A stretch of DNA of 64,000 bases from the NCBI GenBank assembly GCA_040220415.1, contig JAVJUV010000089.1:181378-245377 (forward strand), in the 5' to 3' direction. This document shows, one piece after another, positions 8,362-14,480 of the stretch (positions are counted from its first letter, which is position 1; each line of letters starts with the position of its first letter). The position numbers were made by a program, and so were the translations under genes. Under the pieces are notes generated by a model that had not been told where the DNA came from, did not search any database, and saw nothing but the letters and a program-made list of their open reading frames with translations. Source of the stretch: JAVJUV01 sp040220415 (lineage in GTDB: Bacteria > Pseudomonadota > Alphaproteobacteria > Rhodobacterales > Rhodobacteraceae).

Positions 8362-10161
8362 ATGACCGACCTCGCGCATATCCGCAATTTCTCGATCGTG
8401 GCGCATATCGACCACGGGAAATCCACGCTTGCCGACCGGCTGATCCAGCTGACCGGCACCGTGGCCGAGCGGGACATGAAGGCGCAGATGCTGGACAGCA
8501 TGGATATCGAGCGCGAGCGGGGCATCACCATCAAGGCCCAGACCGTGCGCATCGAGTATCCCGCGAAGGACGGCCAGACCTATGTCCTGAACCTGATCGA
8601 CACCCCCGGGCACGTGGATTTCGCCTACGAGGTTTCGCGCTCGATGCAGGCCGTGGAAGGCTCGCTGCTGGTCGTCGATGCGTCGCAGGGCGTCGAGGCG
8701 CAGACGCTGGCCAACGTCTATCAGGCCATCGACGCCGACCACGAGATCGTGCCGGTCCTGAACAAGATCGACCTGCCGGCGGCCGACGTCGCCCGGGTGG
8801 CCGAGCAGATCGAGGACGTCATCGGCATCGACGCCTCGAACGCGGTGCAGATCAGCGCCAAGACCGGCATCGGCATCCCCGAGGTGCTGGAGGCCATCGT
8901 CACCCGTCTGCCCGCGCCGAAGGGCGACCGCGACGCGCCGCTGAAGGCGATGCTGGTCGACAGCTGGTACGACAGCTACCTGGGCGTCGTCGTGATGATC
9001 CGCGTCATCGACGGGGTGATCCGCAAGGGCGACCAGATCAAGATGATGCAGACCGGTGCGCGTTACGGCATCGACAAGCTGGCCGTGCTGAAGCCGCAGA
9101 TGGTCGACATCAGGGAACTGGGCCCGGGCGAGATCGGCATCTTCACCGCCTCGATCAAGCAGGTCCGCGACACCAGGGTCGGCGACACGATCACGCACGA
9201 GAAAAAGCCCTGCGCCAAGCCGCTGCCGGGCTTCAAGCCGTCGATCCCGGTGGTGTTCTGCGGTCTTTTCCCGGTCGACACCAACGATTTCGAGGATCTG
9301 CGCGACGCGATCGAGAAGCTGGCGCTGAACGACGCCTCGTTCACCTACGAGATGGAAACCTCGGCCGCGCTGGGCTTCGGCTTTCGCTGCGGGTTCCTGG
9401 GCCTTCTGCACCTCGAAGTCATCCGCGACCGGCTGGAGCGCGAGTACGATATCGACCTGATCACCACCGCGCCCTCGGTGGTCTATCACATCTACCTGAA
9501 AGACGGCGCGCTGCAGGAGTTGCACAACCCCGCCGACATGCCCGACCTGACCTACGTCGACCATATCGAGGAGCCGCGGATCAAGGCCACCATCCTTGTG
9601 CCCGACGAATACCTGGGCGACGTGCTGAAGCTCTGCCAGGACCGCCGCGGCATCCAGCTGGACCTGACCTATGCGGGCAACCGCGCGATGGTGGTCTACG
9701 ACCTGCCGCTGAACGAGGTGGTGTTCGACTTCTACGACCGGCTGAAATCGGTGACCAAGGGCTATGCCAGCTTCGACTACCAGATGATCGGCTACCGCGA
9801 GGACAAGCTGGTCAAGATGCAGGTGCTGGTGAATGACGAGCCGGTGGACGCGCTGTCGATGATGGTTCACCGCGACCGGGCGGAAAGCCGGGGCCGGGCG
9901 ATGTGCGAGAAGCTGAAAGAGCTGATCCCGCGCCACATGTTCAAGATCCCGATCCAGGCGGCCATCGGCGGGAAAGTGATCGCCCGCGAGACGCTGTCGG
10001 CGTTGCGCAAGGACGTGACGGCCAAGTGCTATGGCGGCGACGCGACGCGGAAGCGCAAGCTTCTGGACAAGCAGAAGGCGGGCAAGAAGAAGATGCGGCA
10101 GTTCGGGAAGGTCGAGATCCCGCAGGAAGCGTTTATTAACGCTTTGAAAATGGATAGTTAA
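8362..10161 (+). CDS. lepA: Elongation factor 4 (LepA GTPase)
   Basis: LepA is a ribosome-binding translational GTPase that back-translocates or rescues stalled ribosomes. The 599-residue protein has G1 AHIDHGKST, the switch II DTPGHVDF and NKIDLPAADV, EF-G-like domains, and the LepA-specific C-terminal domain rich in Lys/Arg (KCYGGDATRKRKLLDKQKAGKKKM). The last few codons are unusually AT-rich, right where AT-rich accessory genes begin, which could mark an old recombination point. No good Shine-Dalgarno is visible. Confidence 0.97.
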   Translation: MTDLAHIRNFSIVAHIDHGKSTLADRLIQLTGTVAERDMKAQMLDSMDIERERGITIKAQTVRIEYPAKDGQTYVLNLIDTPGHVDFAYEVSRSMQAVEGSLLVVDASQGVEAQTLANVYQAIDADHEIVPVLNKIDLPAADVARVAEQIEDVIGIDASNAVQISAKTGIGIPEVLEAIVTRLPAPKGDRDAPLKAMLVDSWYDSYLGVVVMIRVIDGVIRKGDQIKMMQTGARYGIDKLAVLKPQMVDIRELGPGEIGIFTASIKQVRDTRVGDTITHEKKPCAKPLPGFKPSIPVVFCGLFPVDTNDFEDLRDAIEKLALNDASFTYEMETSAALGFGFRCGFLGLLHLEVIRDRLEREYDIDLITTAPSVVYHIYLKDGALQELHNPADMPDLTYVDHIEEPRIKATILVPDEYLGDVLKLCQDRRGIQLDLTYAGNRAMVVYDLPLNEVVFDFYDRLKSVTKGYASFDYQMIGYREDKLVKMQVLVNDEPVDALSMMVHRDRAESRGRAMCEKLKELIPRHMFKIPIQAAIGGKVIARETLSALRKDVTAKCYGGDATRKRKLLDKQKAGKKKMRQFGKVEIPQEAFINALKMDS

Positions 10162-10279
10162 TCCATCCAGTTGGCAAACCTGAGGTGCAATGCGCTGTCA
10201 CAGGTCGCTGAAGAACAAGTGTGCGCGATGGTTGTTTGGATGTCCATACGTAGCCCAACAAAGAAAGTCTTTGAGTCGA

Positions 10280-10420
10280 CTATTCGTCATTGTGCTGCCC
10301 CAGTCGAAATGAGAATTCACCCTTTTCATTTTTCCATACAGCGGTGATTGGTGTCTTCCGCCAGATTGCAAAAACAACCACAATCGTGGCAAAGACTGCT
10401 GCGATGACAAGAGCGTCCAT
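10280..10420 (-). CDS. 46-aa single-pass membrane protein downstream of the ImmA-like gene
   Basis: MDALVIAAVFATIVVVFAIW forms one N-terminal transmembrane helix followed by a polar cytoplasmic tail (KNEKGEFSFRLGQHNDE). It starts 7 nt after the stop of the metallopeptidase gene and shares its low GC content, so it is probably the third gene of the unit. A membrane-acting effector controlled by the regulator/peptidase pair is one possibility; there is no homology evidence. Confidence 0.55.
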   Translation of the reverse strand: MDALVIAAVFATIVVVFAIWRKTPITAVWKNEKGEFSFRLGQHNDE

Positions 10421-10427
10421 CGTTGGG

Positions 10428-11012
10428 TTACTTTCTGCCTTTTTGCCACGCCTGATATAGGCGCGCTTCTTTCCGGCAAACCGCCGACACCTTGTATGAA
10501 GCATCGAATACCTTCGAAATTGTATATTCACTGATATCAGGGTCAATTGTATCAGTCGGTACAATCAGCGAGCCGGCAAATATATTGGCTTCAATTTCCT
10601 TTGTGGCTTCAACTCTATAATTTTCAACACTTCCTAGTTTATTCCTAGCAAAGGACTTTCTGGTACGGTGATGTAGTAGAACATGCCCAATTTCATGAGC
10701 GACAACAAAAAGTGCTCTCTTGTACTTCTCCGTACCAGGAGTTTTAAGCGCTTCGTACACTTCTTCCTTGAGGAATATCTGCCTTCCATTGTTAAATTTG
10801 GCATACGCAATTACATCGTTCATGCCCTCGAAGAACTCATTTCCAACGAACCAATCAAAACTGGGAATTAGGTCGACAAGCGTGTCAAGAATTTCTTCTC
10901 CATGTAAGGGTTTGTTTTTTGGAGTCAGCCTTTCTCGCCACTCAGCAGCTAGCTGCATTATTGCCATCTTCCTCTGGAAGTTAGGAGTCTTCTTTGTCTT
11001 TGAGCTGCTCAT
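10428..11012 (-). CDS. ImmA/IrrE-family metallopeptidase
   Basis: This 194-residue protein has the zinc metallopeptidase motif HEIGH (residues 106-110, in VVAHEIGHVLLHH) and a downstream acidic helix with the probable third ligand in EIEANIFAGSLIVP (about 139-152). ImmA-type proteases cleave a partner XRE repressor to switch on mobile elements or stress genes. The gene overlaps the 3' end of the XRE regulator gene by 32 nt, the usual partner arrangement. Codon use is markedly AT-rich compared with the chromosome. Confidence 0.88.
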   Translation of the reverse strand: MSSSKTKKTPNFQRKMAIMQLAAEWRERLTPKNKPLHGEEILDTLVDLIPSFDWFVGNEFFEGMNDVIAYAKFNNGRQIFLKEEVYEALKTPGTEKYKRALFVVAHEIGHVLLHHRTRKSFARNKLGSVENYRVEATKEIEANIFAGSLIVPTDTIDPDISEYTISKVFDASYKVSAVCRKEARLYQAWQKGRK

Positions 11013-11385
11013 TTTTTCCTGCCCCGCAGTCCTGCTGTATCAGTTCATTGAGTGCCAGTTCTAGCTGACAGTCCTCAAAGTTTTTTCTATTTTCAACGAA
11101 AGCTGCGAGCAGTTCCGCTTCTTTTTGTGTGACATCTTCGATTACGAAGCGCTTTTGACTTTTGAGTCCAGCGCGTTTGAGCATTTGCTTTTTCAGTGGA
11201 TCAAGCCTGTACAACTCTGCTAGTTTTTCAAACCATTCGTTTGGAACTGGCTTTCTGCCCACCTCTACACTGGACAAGAACGCAGGCGAAACTCCGAGAT
11301 ACTCAGCAACTTGTCTGAGTTTCAAGTTTGCGTCTCGCCTGTAAATGCTGTTCGCCCTGCCGAACTCTGTTCGCTTCACTTGCAT
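10981..11385 (-). CDS. XRE-family transcriptional regulator, likely partner of the ImmA-like protease
   Basis: The 134-residue protein has an N-terminal Cro/CI-type helix-turn-helix (about 20-55: NLKLRQVAEYLGVSPAFLSS, then EVGRKPVPNEWFEKLAELY) and a charged C-terminal half. The start at 11385 has GGAGG upstream; a closer ATG at 11390 is out of frame and soon stops. A strong sigma-70-type promoter overlapped by repeated GGTAAA boxes lies upstream, so autoregulation is likely. Confidence 0.88.
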   Translation of the reverse strand: MQVKRTEFGRANSIYRRDANLKLRQVAEYLGVSPAFLSSVEVGRKPVPNEWFEKLAELYRLDPLKKQMLKRAGLKSQKRFVIEDVTQKEAELLAAFVENRKNFEDCQLELALNELIQQDCGAGKNEQLKDKEDS

Positions 11386-11404
11386 AGCATAGTTTCCCTC
11401 CGTT

Positions 11405-11441
11405 GGTAAACTTACCATACAAGGTAAAGTGTACATGTCAA
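11405..11441 (-). promoter_or_regulatory. Promoter and repeated-box operator of the XRE/ImmA unit
   Basis: On the minus strand a perfect -35 TTGACA (11436-11441) is followed after 16 bp by TATGGT (-10, 11414-11419). GGTAAA boxes overlie it: 11405-11410 and 11423-11428 in direct orientation, with CTTACC at 11411-11416 making the palindrome GGTAAACTTACC. The boxes cover the -10 and the start region, the expected place for a self-acting repressor. Confidence 0.7.
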
Positions 11442-11555
11442 GTGGTTGGGGATTTCCGTGAAGTTGCCCCTAAATGTAGTTTAGCCTTTTTTGAGAGGCT
11501 TTCGCTGAGCCAACGATCACTGGTCATCGCCCAGCACTCCATGCGTTCTGGCCTT

Positions 11556-11576
11556 GAGACGTCCACTGGACGTCTC
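11556..11576. repeat. Perfect 10-bp-arm palindrome
   Basis: Arms GAGACGTCCA and TGGACGTCTC are separated by a single C. No U-run follows on either strand. It lies at the outer edge of the AT-rich XRE/ImmA unit, where sequence returns to high GC. It could be a protein-binding site or a remnant of an element end. Confidence 0.6.
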
Positions 11577-11634
11577 ACCGCCTGCGGCGTACCGGCCATC
11601 ACCCCGCCACATTCCCCCGCTACCCTCCCGGCCC

Positions 11635-11805
11635 ATGACACGCCTTCTCGCCATCGGCGCGGCGCTGGCCGCCGTGCTTTACGTCCTGAACGACACCGGC
11701 ACCGTCCGTCTCTCGGGCGGGGGTGGCAGCGGCTCGGGCGGGTTTTCGGGCTATGCGGGCGCCTCGAAGCCCGCCATCGGCGCCATCGCGGGTGCGGCGG
11801 GCTGA
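11635..11805 (+). CDS. Small Gly-rich exported protein
   Basis: The 56-residue protein starts MTRLLAIGAALAAVLYVLND, one hydrophobic segment, followed by a Gly/Ser-rich stretch (RLSGGGGSGSGGFSGYAG) and an Ala-rich end. No family is recognised. High GC and an uninterrupted frame support coding, but its small size and low complexity leave doubt. Confidence 0.45.
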   Translation: MTRLLAIGAALAAVLYVLNDTGTVRLSGGGGSGSGGFSGYAGASKPAIGAIAGAAG

Positions 11806-11897
11806 GCCGCCCGGTCTCTCGGGCAGCGGTCCCGCCGCCCAATTCCTGACAAGATCTGCCGCCATACCGGGGCCGAACCGACCGGAAAGGCTTTATC

Positions 11898-12002
11898 ATG
11901 ACTGGCTCGACCCTTATCGCGATCGCCGCCGTGCTGTGCGGCGCGGCGCTTCTCTATCTTGTGGTCTCGCGCACGCTGAAGAAGCGCTCGGACGACAGCT
12001 GA
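11898..12002 (+). CDS. 34-aa single-pass membrane microprotein
   Basis: ATG at 11898 opens a 34-codon frame: MTGSTLIAIAAVLCGAALLY forms a transmembrane helix, followed by LVVSRTLKKRSDDS, a positively charged tail consistent with an N-out/C-in anchor. GGAAAGG lies upstream at a usable distance. No family is recognised; it is called on its start signal and clean membrane topology only. Confidence 0.45.
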   Translation: MTGSTLIAIAAVLCGAALLYLVVSRTLKKRSDDS

Positions 12003-12113
12003 CCCGACCCGCCGGGCCGGATCGACAGCGTCCTTCCTTTCGCTTTTTGCGCCCGTTTCTGCTATGCGGTTCCCATCCGGGGCCAACCCGGATCACCAAC
12101 GGGAGGGGAACCC

Positions 12114-12464
12114 ATGACTGAAGACCAGAGGCTTCGGATACTGACGTCACGCAGTGGCGACTATTTCGGTATCATGCGTACAACGCTGTTCGTTCTCTTG
12201 GGTATCGGTGCGGCGCTGCATTTCGGCGAGGGCTATTCCTCGGCGCTGTTGATGCTGGCCATCGCCGCCACCGCCTATGGCATCCTGGCCGGCGGCACGG
12301 CGCTGGACGATATCATCGCGCTGCGCGACGACATGTCCGACGAGGTTGCGAACTCGGCCTACGGGCAGGGTGTGAAGGCGCGGAACGTCCCCGCGCTGAA
12401 GATGGTGTCGGGTGTTCTGATCGGCCTTTCGGGTCTGGCCGCCGTTCTGGCCGTCCTGATCTGA
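12114..12464 (+). CDS. Membrane protein with three hydrophobic segments, unknown function
   Basis: The 116-residue protein begins with a polar, charged N-terminus (MTEDQRLRILTSRSGDYF), then two adjacent membrane helices (about 21-60), an acidic loop (LDDIIALRDDMSDEVANSAYGQG) and a third C-terminal helix. GGGAGGGGAACCC precedes the ATG, a strong ribosome site. No catalytic motif is seen. Confidence 0.75.
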   Translation: MTEDQRLRILTSRSGDYFGIMRTTLFVLLGIGAALHFGEGYSSALLMLAIAATAYGILAGGTALDDIIALRDDMSDEVANSAYGQGVKARNVPALKMVSGVLIGLSGLAAVLAVLI

Positions 12465-12556
12465 GACAGGGCAGGGCGCGGGTTCGTCGCGCCCTGCCGG
12501 ACGCTTCTGCACAAAGGTTAACGCCAGGGGTCCGAAAGCCGGGTGAAATGCCGTTT

Positions 12557-12612
12557 ACCGACCCTTCCACCGACGAAATACCGACGAAATACCGACGTGA
12601 TACCGACGTGTG
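12557..12612 (-). repeat. Phased GTCGGTAT element, copy A
   Basis: Read on the minus strand, four TCGGT cores recur at exactly 11 bp (plus-strand ACCGA at 12569, 12580, 12591 and 12602); a fifth diverged core follows after 12 bp (12557). Unit order is CACGTCGGTAT twice, then a T-led unit, then a unit ending GTCGGTGGAAGGG. It shares that order with the copies at 31.26 and 62.10 kb. It lies between two plus-strand genes. Confidence 0.8.
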
Positions 12613-12699
12613 GAAATGCCCTCATTCCCCCACAAAATATGGTATTAACCATCGAACGCGTTGCATTTCCGCCAGACCCGCGAACGCCGCATTAACGCT

Positions 12700-12713
12700 C
12701 TGACCTACGTCAA
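12700..12713. promoter_or_regulatory. Candidate Fnr/Crp-family site
   Basis: CTGACCTACGTCAA matches the TTGAY-N4-RTCAA pattern of FnrL-type sites except at the first base. It is centred about 60 bp before the start of the small membrane protein gene at 12768, a plausible activator position. One mismatch and the loose consensus keep confidence modest. Confidence 0.4.
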
Positions 12714-12767
12714 GGTCCGGTTTTCCGGTTGGGGCCATGCTTGCGCCATTCATTTCCGGAGGGCGCC

Positions 12768-12956
12768 ATGATCCCGCTTTTTCTTATCGTCCATATCTTC
12801 GTCGGCACAACGCTGGCCGGTTCCGCCATGGTGGCGGCGCTGACGCTTGGATACGACACGCTGCAACCGCTGCTGGTCGCCGCGCTGATCGGGTTCATCG
12901 TGGCTTTCCCGGTGTCGTGGTTCGTCGCCAAAGAGATCAGCGAACGCACCCGCTAG
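12768..12956 (+). CDS. 62-aa double-pass membrane protein
   Basis: The product is almost entirely two hydrophobic helices (MIPLFLIVHIFVGTTLAGSA... and LLVAALIGFIVAFPVSWFVA) with a charged end KEISERTR. I recall similar 60-residue proteins from Rhodobacteraceae that are often mislabelled CTP synthetase; no enzyme domain is present here. GGAGG lies 6 nt before the ATG. An Fnr-like site lies upstream. Confidence 0.75.
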   Translation: MIPLFLIVHIFVGTTLAGSAMVAALTLGYDTLQPLLVAALIGFIVAFPVSWFVAKEISERTR

Positions 12957-13032
12957 CGTTCGGGAATTCCCTTTCAAAGCAAGGGGCCGGAGCGGCAGGC
13001 AAGGGTATGCCCGCCGCCCTGGGACGCGGCCT

Positions 13033-13350
13033 TCAGCTTCCCTCGAGCGACAGGATATAGGCGACGATGTCATCCACCTCGTCGCGGCTGATCCAGTTCG
13101 ACCAGGCCGGCATCGGTGAATGCAGCGCCGGGTAAAGCACCCGCGCCAATATCTCCTCCTCGGGCCGATATCCCGCGATCGACGCAAAGCTGGGCGGATG
13201 CATCTTGGCCGCCCCGTCCGGCCCCACGTCGTGACAGCGGGCGCAGTTTTCTTCCGAAAGAACGCGGCCATTCTGGGCATCCGCAGCCAGCACGGAACCA
13301 CCCGCAACGGTCGCGGCGCAACATGTCAAAGCTGTAAGTAGTTTTCGCAT
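13033..13350 (-). CDS. Periplasmic monohaem cytochrome c
   Basis: The 105-residue protein has a signal peptide (about 1-22, ending VLAADA), the haem c motif CARCH at 36-40 and a likely axial Met at 80 in HSPMPAW. It is a small class I cytochrome that carries electrons in the periplasm. A close match to the Fnr box lies about 50 bp upstream, suggesting control by oxygen. The ribosome site GAGGAGGA is strong. Confidence 0.9.
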   Translation of the reverse strand: MRKLLTALTCCAATVAGGSVLAADAQNGRVLSEENCARCHDVGPDGAAKMHPPSFASIAGYRPEEEILARVLYPALHSPMPAWSNWISRDEVDDIVAYILSLEGS

Positions 13351-13360
13351 TCCCGTCCTC

Positions 13361-13390
13361 CTCTTTTATTCAGCATGCCGAACAAAAGAG
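13361..13390. repeat. 15-bp-arm inverted repeat before the cytochrome gene
   Basis: CTCTTTTATTCAGCA and TGCCGAACAAAAGAG are adjacent and pair at 13 of 15 positions around a GCATGC centre. On the minus strand it falls between the lipoprotein stop and the cytochrome start codon, just before the ribosome site and just after the Fnr-type box. It may be an operator or a 5' leader hairpin. Confidence 0.6.
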
Positions 13391-13400
13391 GACGTGCGCC

Positions 13401-13414
13401 TTGATGCGGGTCAA
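13401..13414. promoter_or_regulatory. FnrL-type site upstream of the cytochrome c gene
   Basis: TTGATGCGGGTCAA matches TTGAT-N4-ATCAA at nine of ten fixed positions and fits the Rhodobacter FnrL pattern TTGAY-N4-RTCAA fully. It lies 51-64 bp upstream of the cytochrome start codon on the minus strand. Confidence 0.55.
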
Positions 13415-13429
13415 GAATGACCAAAAGGT

Positions 13430-13570
13430 TCAGAACAGATCCTGGCCACGGTCTTCGGCGATCGTGTCGGCGGCAATGGCCCCGGCCGCGCCCGCTGCCA
13501 CGGGCACGCACCCCGAGACGCTTATCGCGCTGAGGACAAGCCCAAGGATCAAAACGAGTCGATTCTGCAT
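13430..13570 (-). CDS. 46-aa lipoprotein
   Basis: MQNRLVLILGLVLSAISVSGC is a lipoprotein signal with lipobox SVSGC (Cys at 21). The mature part is only about 26 residues (VPVAAGAAGAIAADTIAEDR...), resembling small entericidin-like or YMGG-type lipoproteins. AAGGAGA precedes the ATG with good spacing. A diverged copy of the phased repeat lies about 55 bp upstream. Confidence 0.7.
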   Translation of the reverse strand: MQNRLVLILGLVLSAISVSGCVPVAAGAAGAIAADTIAEDRGQDLF

Positions 13571-13621
13571 CTTCGATTCTCCTTTGGAGGCAAGGGGCGG
13601 ACACTTGCCCCGTGTTCGTTC

Positions 13622-13663
13622 GCACTGACGTTATACCGACTTTGACCCGACGCAAGACCGAAG
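13622..13663 (-). repeat. Phased GTCGGTAT element, diverged copy D
   Basis: Plus-strand cores ACTGA (13624), ACCGA (13635), CCCGA (13646) and ACCGA (13657) keep an exact 11-bp period although two have a changed base. Read on the minus strand the last unit ends GTCAGTG, matching the GTCGGTG end of the other copies. It points toward the lipoprotein gene. Confidence 0.55.
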
Positions 13664-13966
13664 CACGGTGAGTCGCGGCCGAATCTTCCGTGAAGCGTGT
13701 TTGCAGTTGCAGAAAAATCCGGATTCTCGCGTTTGTGGCGGTCAGCCGGCTTTTCCCCGCGCAACCCATGACGATCGCGAAATTTCCCAAACTTATCCAC
13801 CGAAGTTTCCCAAGACATATCAACATTTTATCCCCAGGAAAATTTCATGCTGCAGTGCTTTTTTCTTGTCGGACAGCAAGGTTTTGACGACATTCAGATC
13901 ACCGCCTAGGGAAACCGAAGCGGGGACGCAAAGGCCCCTCGGAGCTGGAGCGGTCGGGAAAGGGAC

Positions 13967-14065
13967 ATGAGCCTGGAACCGGACGTGAAAGTTCAGGAGC
14001 TTCGTCGCCGGAAGGGATGCGCAAGCATACCGGAAGGTGGGGAAAATCCGGGCCGGAGCGGCTGA
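13967..14065 (+). CDS. Possible 32-aa leader peptide or spurious frame
   Basis: ATG at 13967 has GGGAAAGGGAC immediately upstream and opens 32 codons (MSLEPDVKVQELRRRKGCAS...). It sits directly after the possible riboswitch-like fold. The composition is ordinary but nothing supports conservation, and it overlaps sequence that looks like structured RNA. Confidence 0.25.
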   Translation: MSLEPDVKVQELRRRKGCASIPEGGENPGRSG

Positions 14066-14121
14066 GCAGGCGACCTTCGGGTGGCCGGTTCGGGAAGGCG
14101 TCAGGGAGTGGCTTCGGCCAC

Positions 14122-14253
14122 GATGCGAGGACCGCGTCTGAGCACCTGGCGCCTTTGCCCGTGCAACAACTGTCCCCCGAAAATGAACGAGGCCCGCCTG
14201 CTTTCGCAGCGGGCCCCGCGCGTCAGTGATGCGACCGCGTCTGTAGCACCTGT
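14122..14253. repeat. Pair of imperfect 25-bp direct repeats
   Basis: GATGCGA-GGA-CCGCGTCTG-A-GCACCTG (from 14122) recurs as GATGCGA-CCGCGTCTG-TA-GCACCTG (from 14228), 106 bp apart. They flank the strong GC hairpin at 14190-14218. The copies fall in different reading frames, so the likeness is at DNA or RNA level. Confidence 0.6.
14190..14218. terminator. Strong GC-rich hairpin, possible terminator
   Basis: GGCCCGCCTGC and GCAGCGGGCC pair across a TTTC loop with a single bulge. On the minus strand it is followed by TCGTTCATTTTC, a weak T-rich tail, about 260 bp beyond the esterase stop; on the plus strand there is no T-run. It may end the candidate RNA or the esterase message. Confidence 0.35.
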
Positions 14254-14480
14254 GGGCTGACCCTTATCCCGGTGCGTGACGAAAATCAACAACATATCGT
14301 CAGGTTTCGGAACTCCATCGCTAGATGTTTGCAGGCTTACATCATTCCGTGTTCTGAAAGTCAGAGTAACATACGTGGGGGCCCTGACATCGGCGAATGC
14401 CATACCAAAAGGGTAAATCCTTCTCGAAGTCGGCAAGAACCGACGCGGGTGGGAGTTGCTGGCAGAGGTCCGTGGCGGTA

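Larger units (their letters stand above)
12465..12767. other. Intergenic region with phased repeats and an Fnr-type box
   Basis: This stretch of about 300 bp holds no protein gene that I can support. It contains the 11-bp-period repeat element (12557-12612), a short inverted repeat ATGGT-N4-ACCAT at 12639-12652 in an AT-rich patch, and an Fnr-like half-site pair at 12700-12713. Confidence 0.6.
13890..14220 (+). ncRNA. Candidate structured RNA
   Basis: The plus strand folds readily: ACCGC (13901) pairs with GCGGT near 13950 around CCG-AAG-CGG and GGGG-N9-CCCC; CCGGA/TCCGG; GGCGACC-TTCG-GGTGGCC; GTGGC-TTCG-GCCAC; and GGCCCGCCTGC-TTTC-GCAGCGGGCC. UUCG loops are typical of real RNA hairpins. The segment GGGACGCAAAG recalls the c-di-GMP-I riboswitch core, but the rest of that consensus is not seen. 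A weak TTGACG-N17-TAGGGA promoter precedes it. The ends are guesses. Confidence 0.35.
13571..14480. other. Long gene-poor region with RNA-like secondary structure
   Basis: About 900 bp with no convincing protein gene. From low to high coordinate it holds a diverged phased repeat (13622-13663); an AT-rich patch with DnaA-box-like 9-mers (13778-13850); a GGGGACGCAAAGGCCCC core inside a possible ACCGC/GCGGT stem (13901-13952); a 32-codon frame (13967-14065); several TTCG-capped hairpins (14070-14122); a strong GC hairpin (14190-14218); and two near-identical 25-bp direct repeats (14122 and 14228). Confidence 0.6.

Noticed and set aside
8287..9936. 549-codon minus-strand frame opposite lepA
   Set aside because: Shadow of lepA; composition (His/Asp/Val/Leu) is that of complementary codons and no domain is seen.
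12569..12612. CRISPR array
   Set aside because: Units are 11 bp with no spacers; a CRISPR needs 20-50 bp repeats with unique spacers of similar length.
10162..12700. Integrated element bounded by ATTAACGCT at the lepA end and near 12691
   Set aside because: Only nine bases match, no integrase is present, and the genes from 11635 onward have host-like composition.
13890..13960. Firm call of a c-di-GMP-I riboswitch
   Set aside because: Only the GGGACGCAAAG core and part of the first helix fit; the conserved second-helix and 3' segments are not present, so it is kept only as a candidate.
14101..14403. Possible 100-aa minus-strand protein (MAFADVRAPTYV...)
   Set aside because: The first half looks protein-like, but the second half crosses the GC hairpin and the direct repeats in a non-shared frame, and no good start signal or family is seen.
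14219..14480. tmRNA or tRNA gene in the gene-poor region
   Set aside because: No T-arm (GGTTC-type) sequence, CCA end or tag-peptide frame could be found on either strand.
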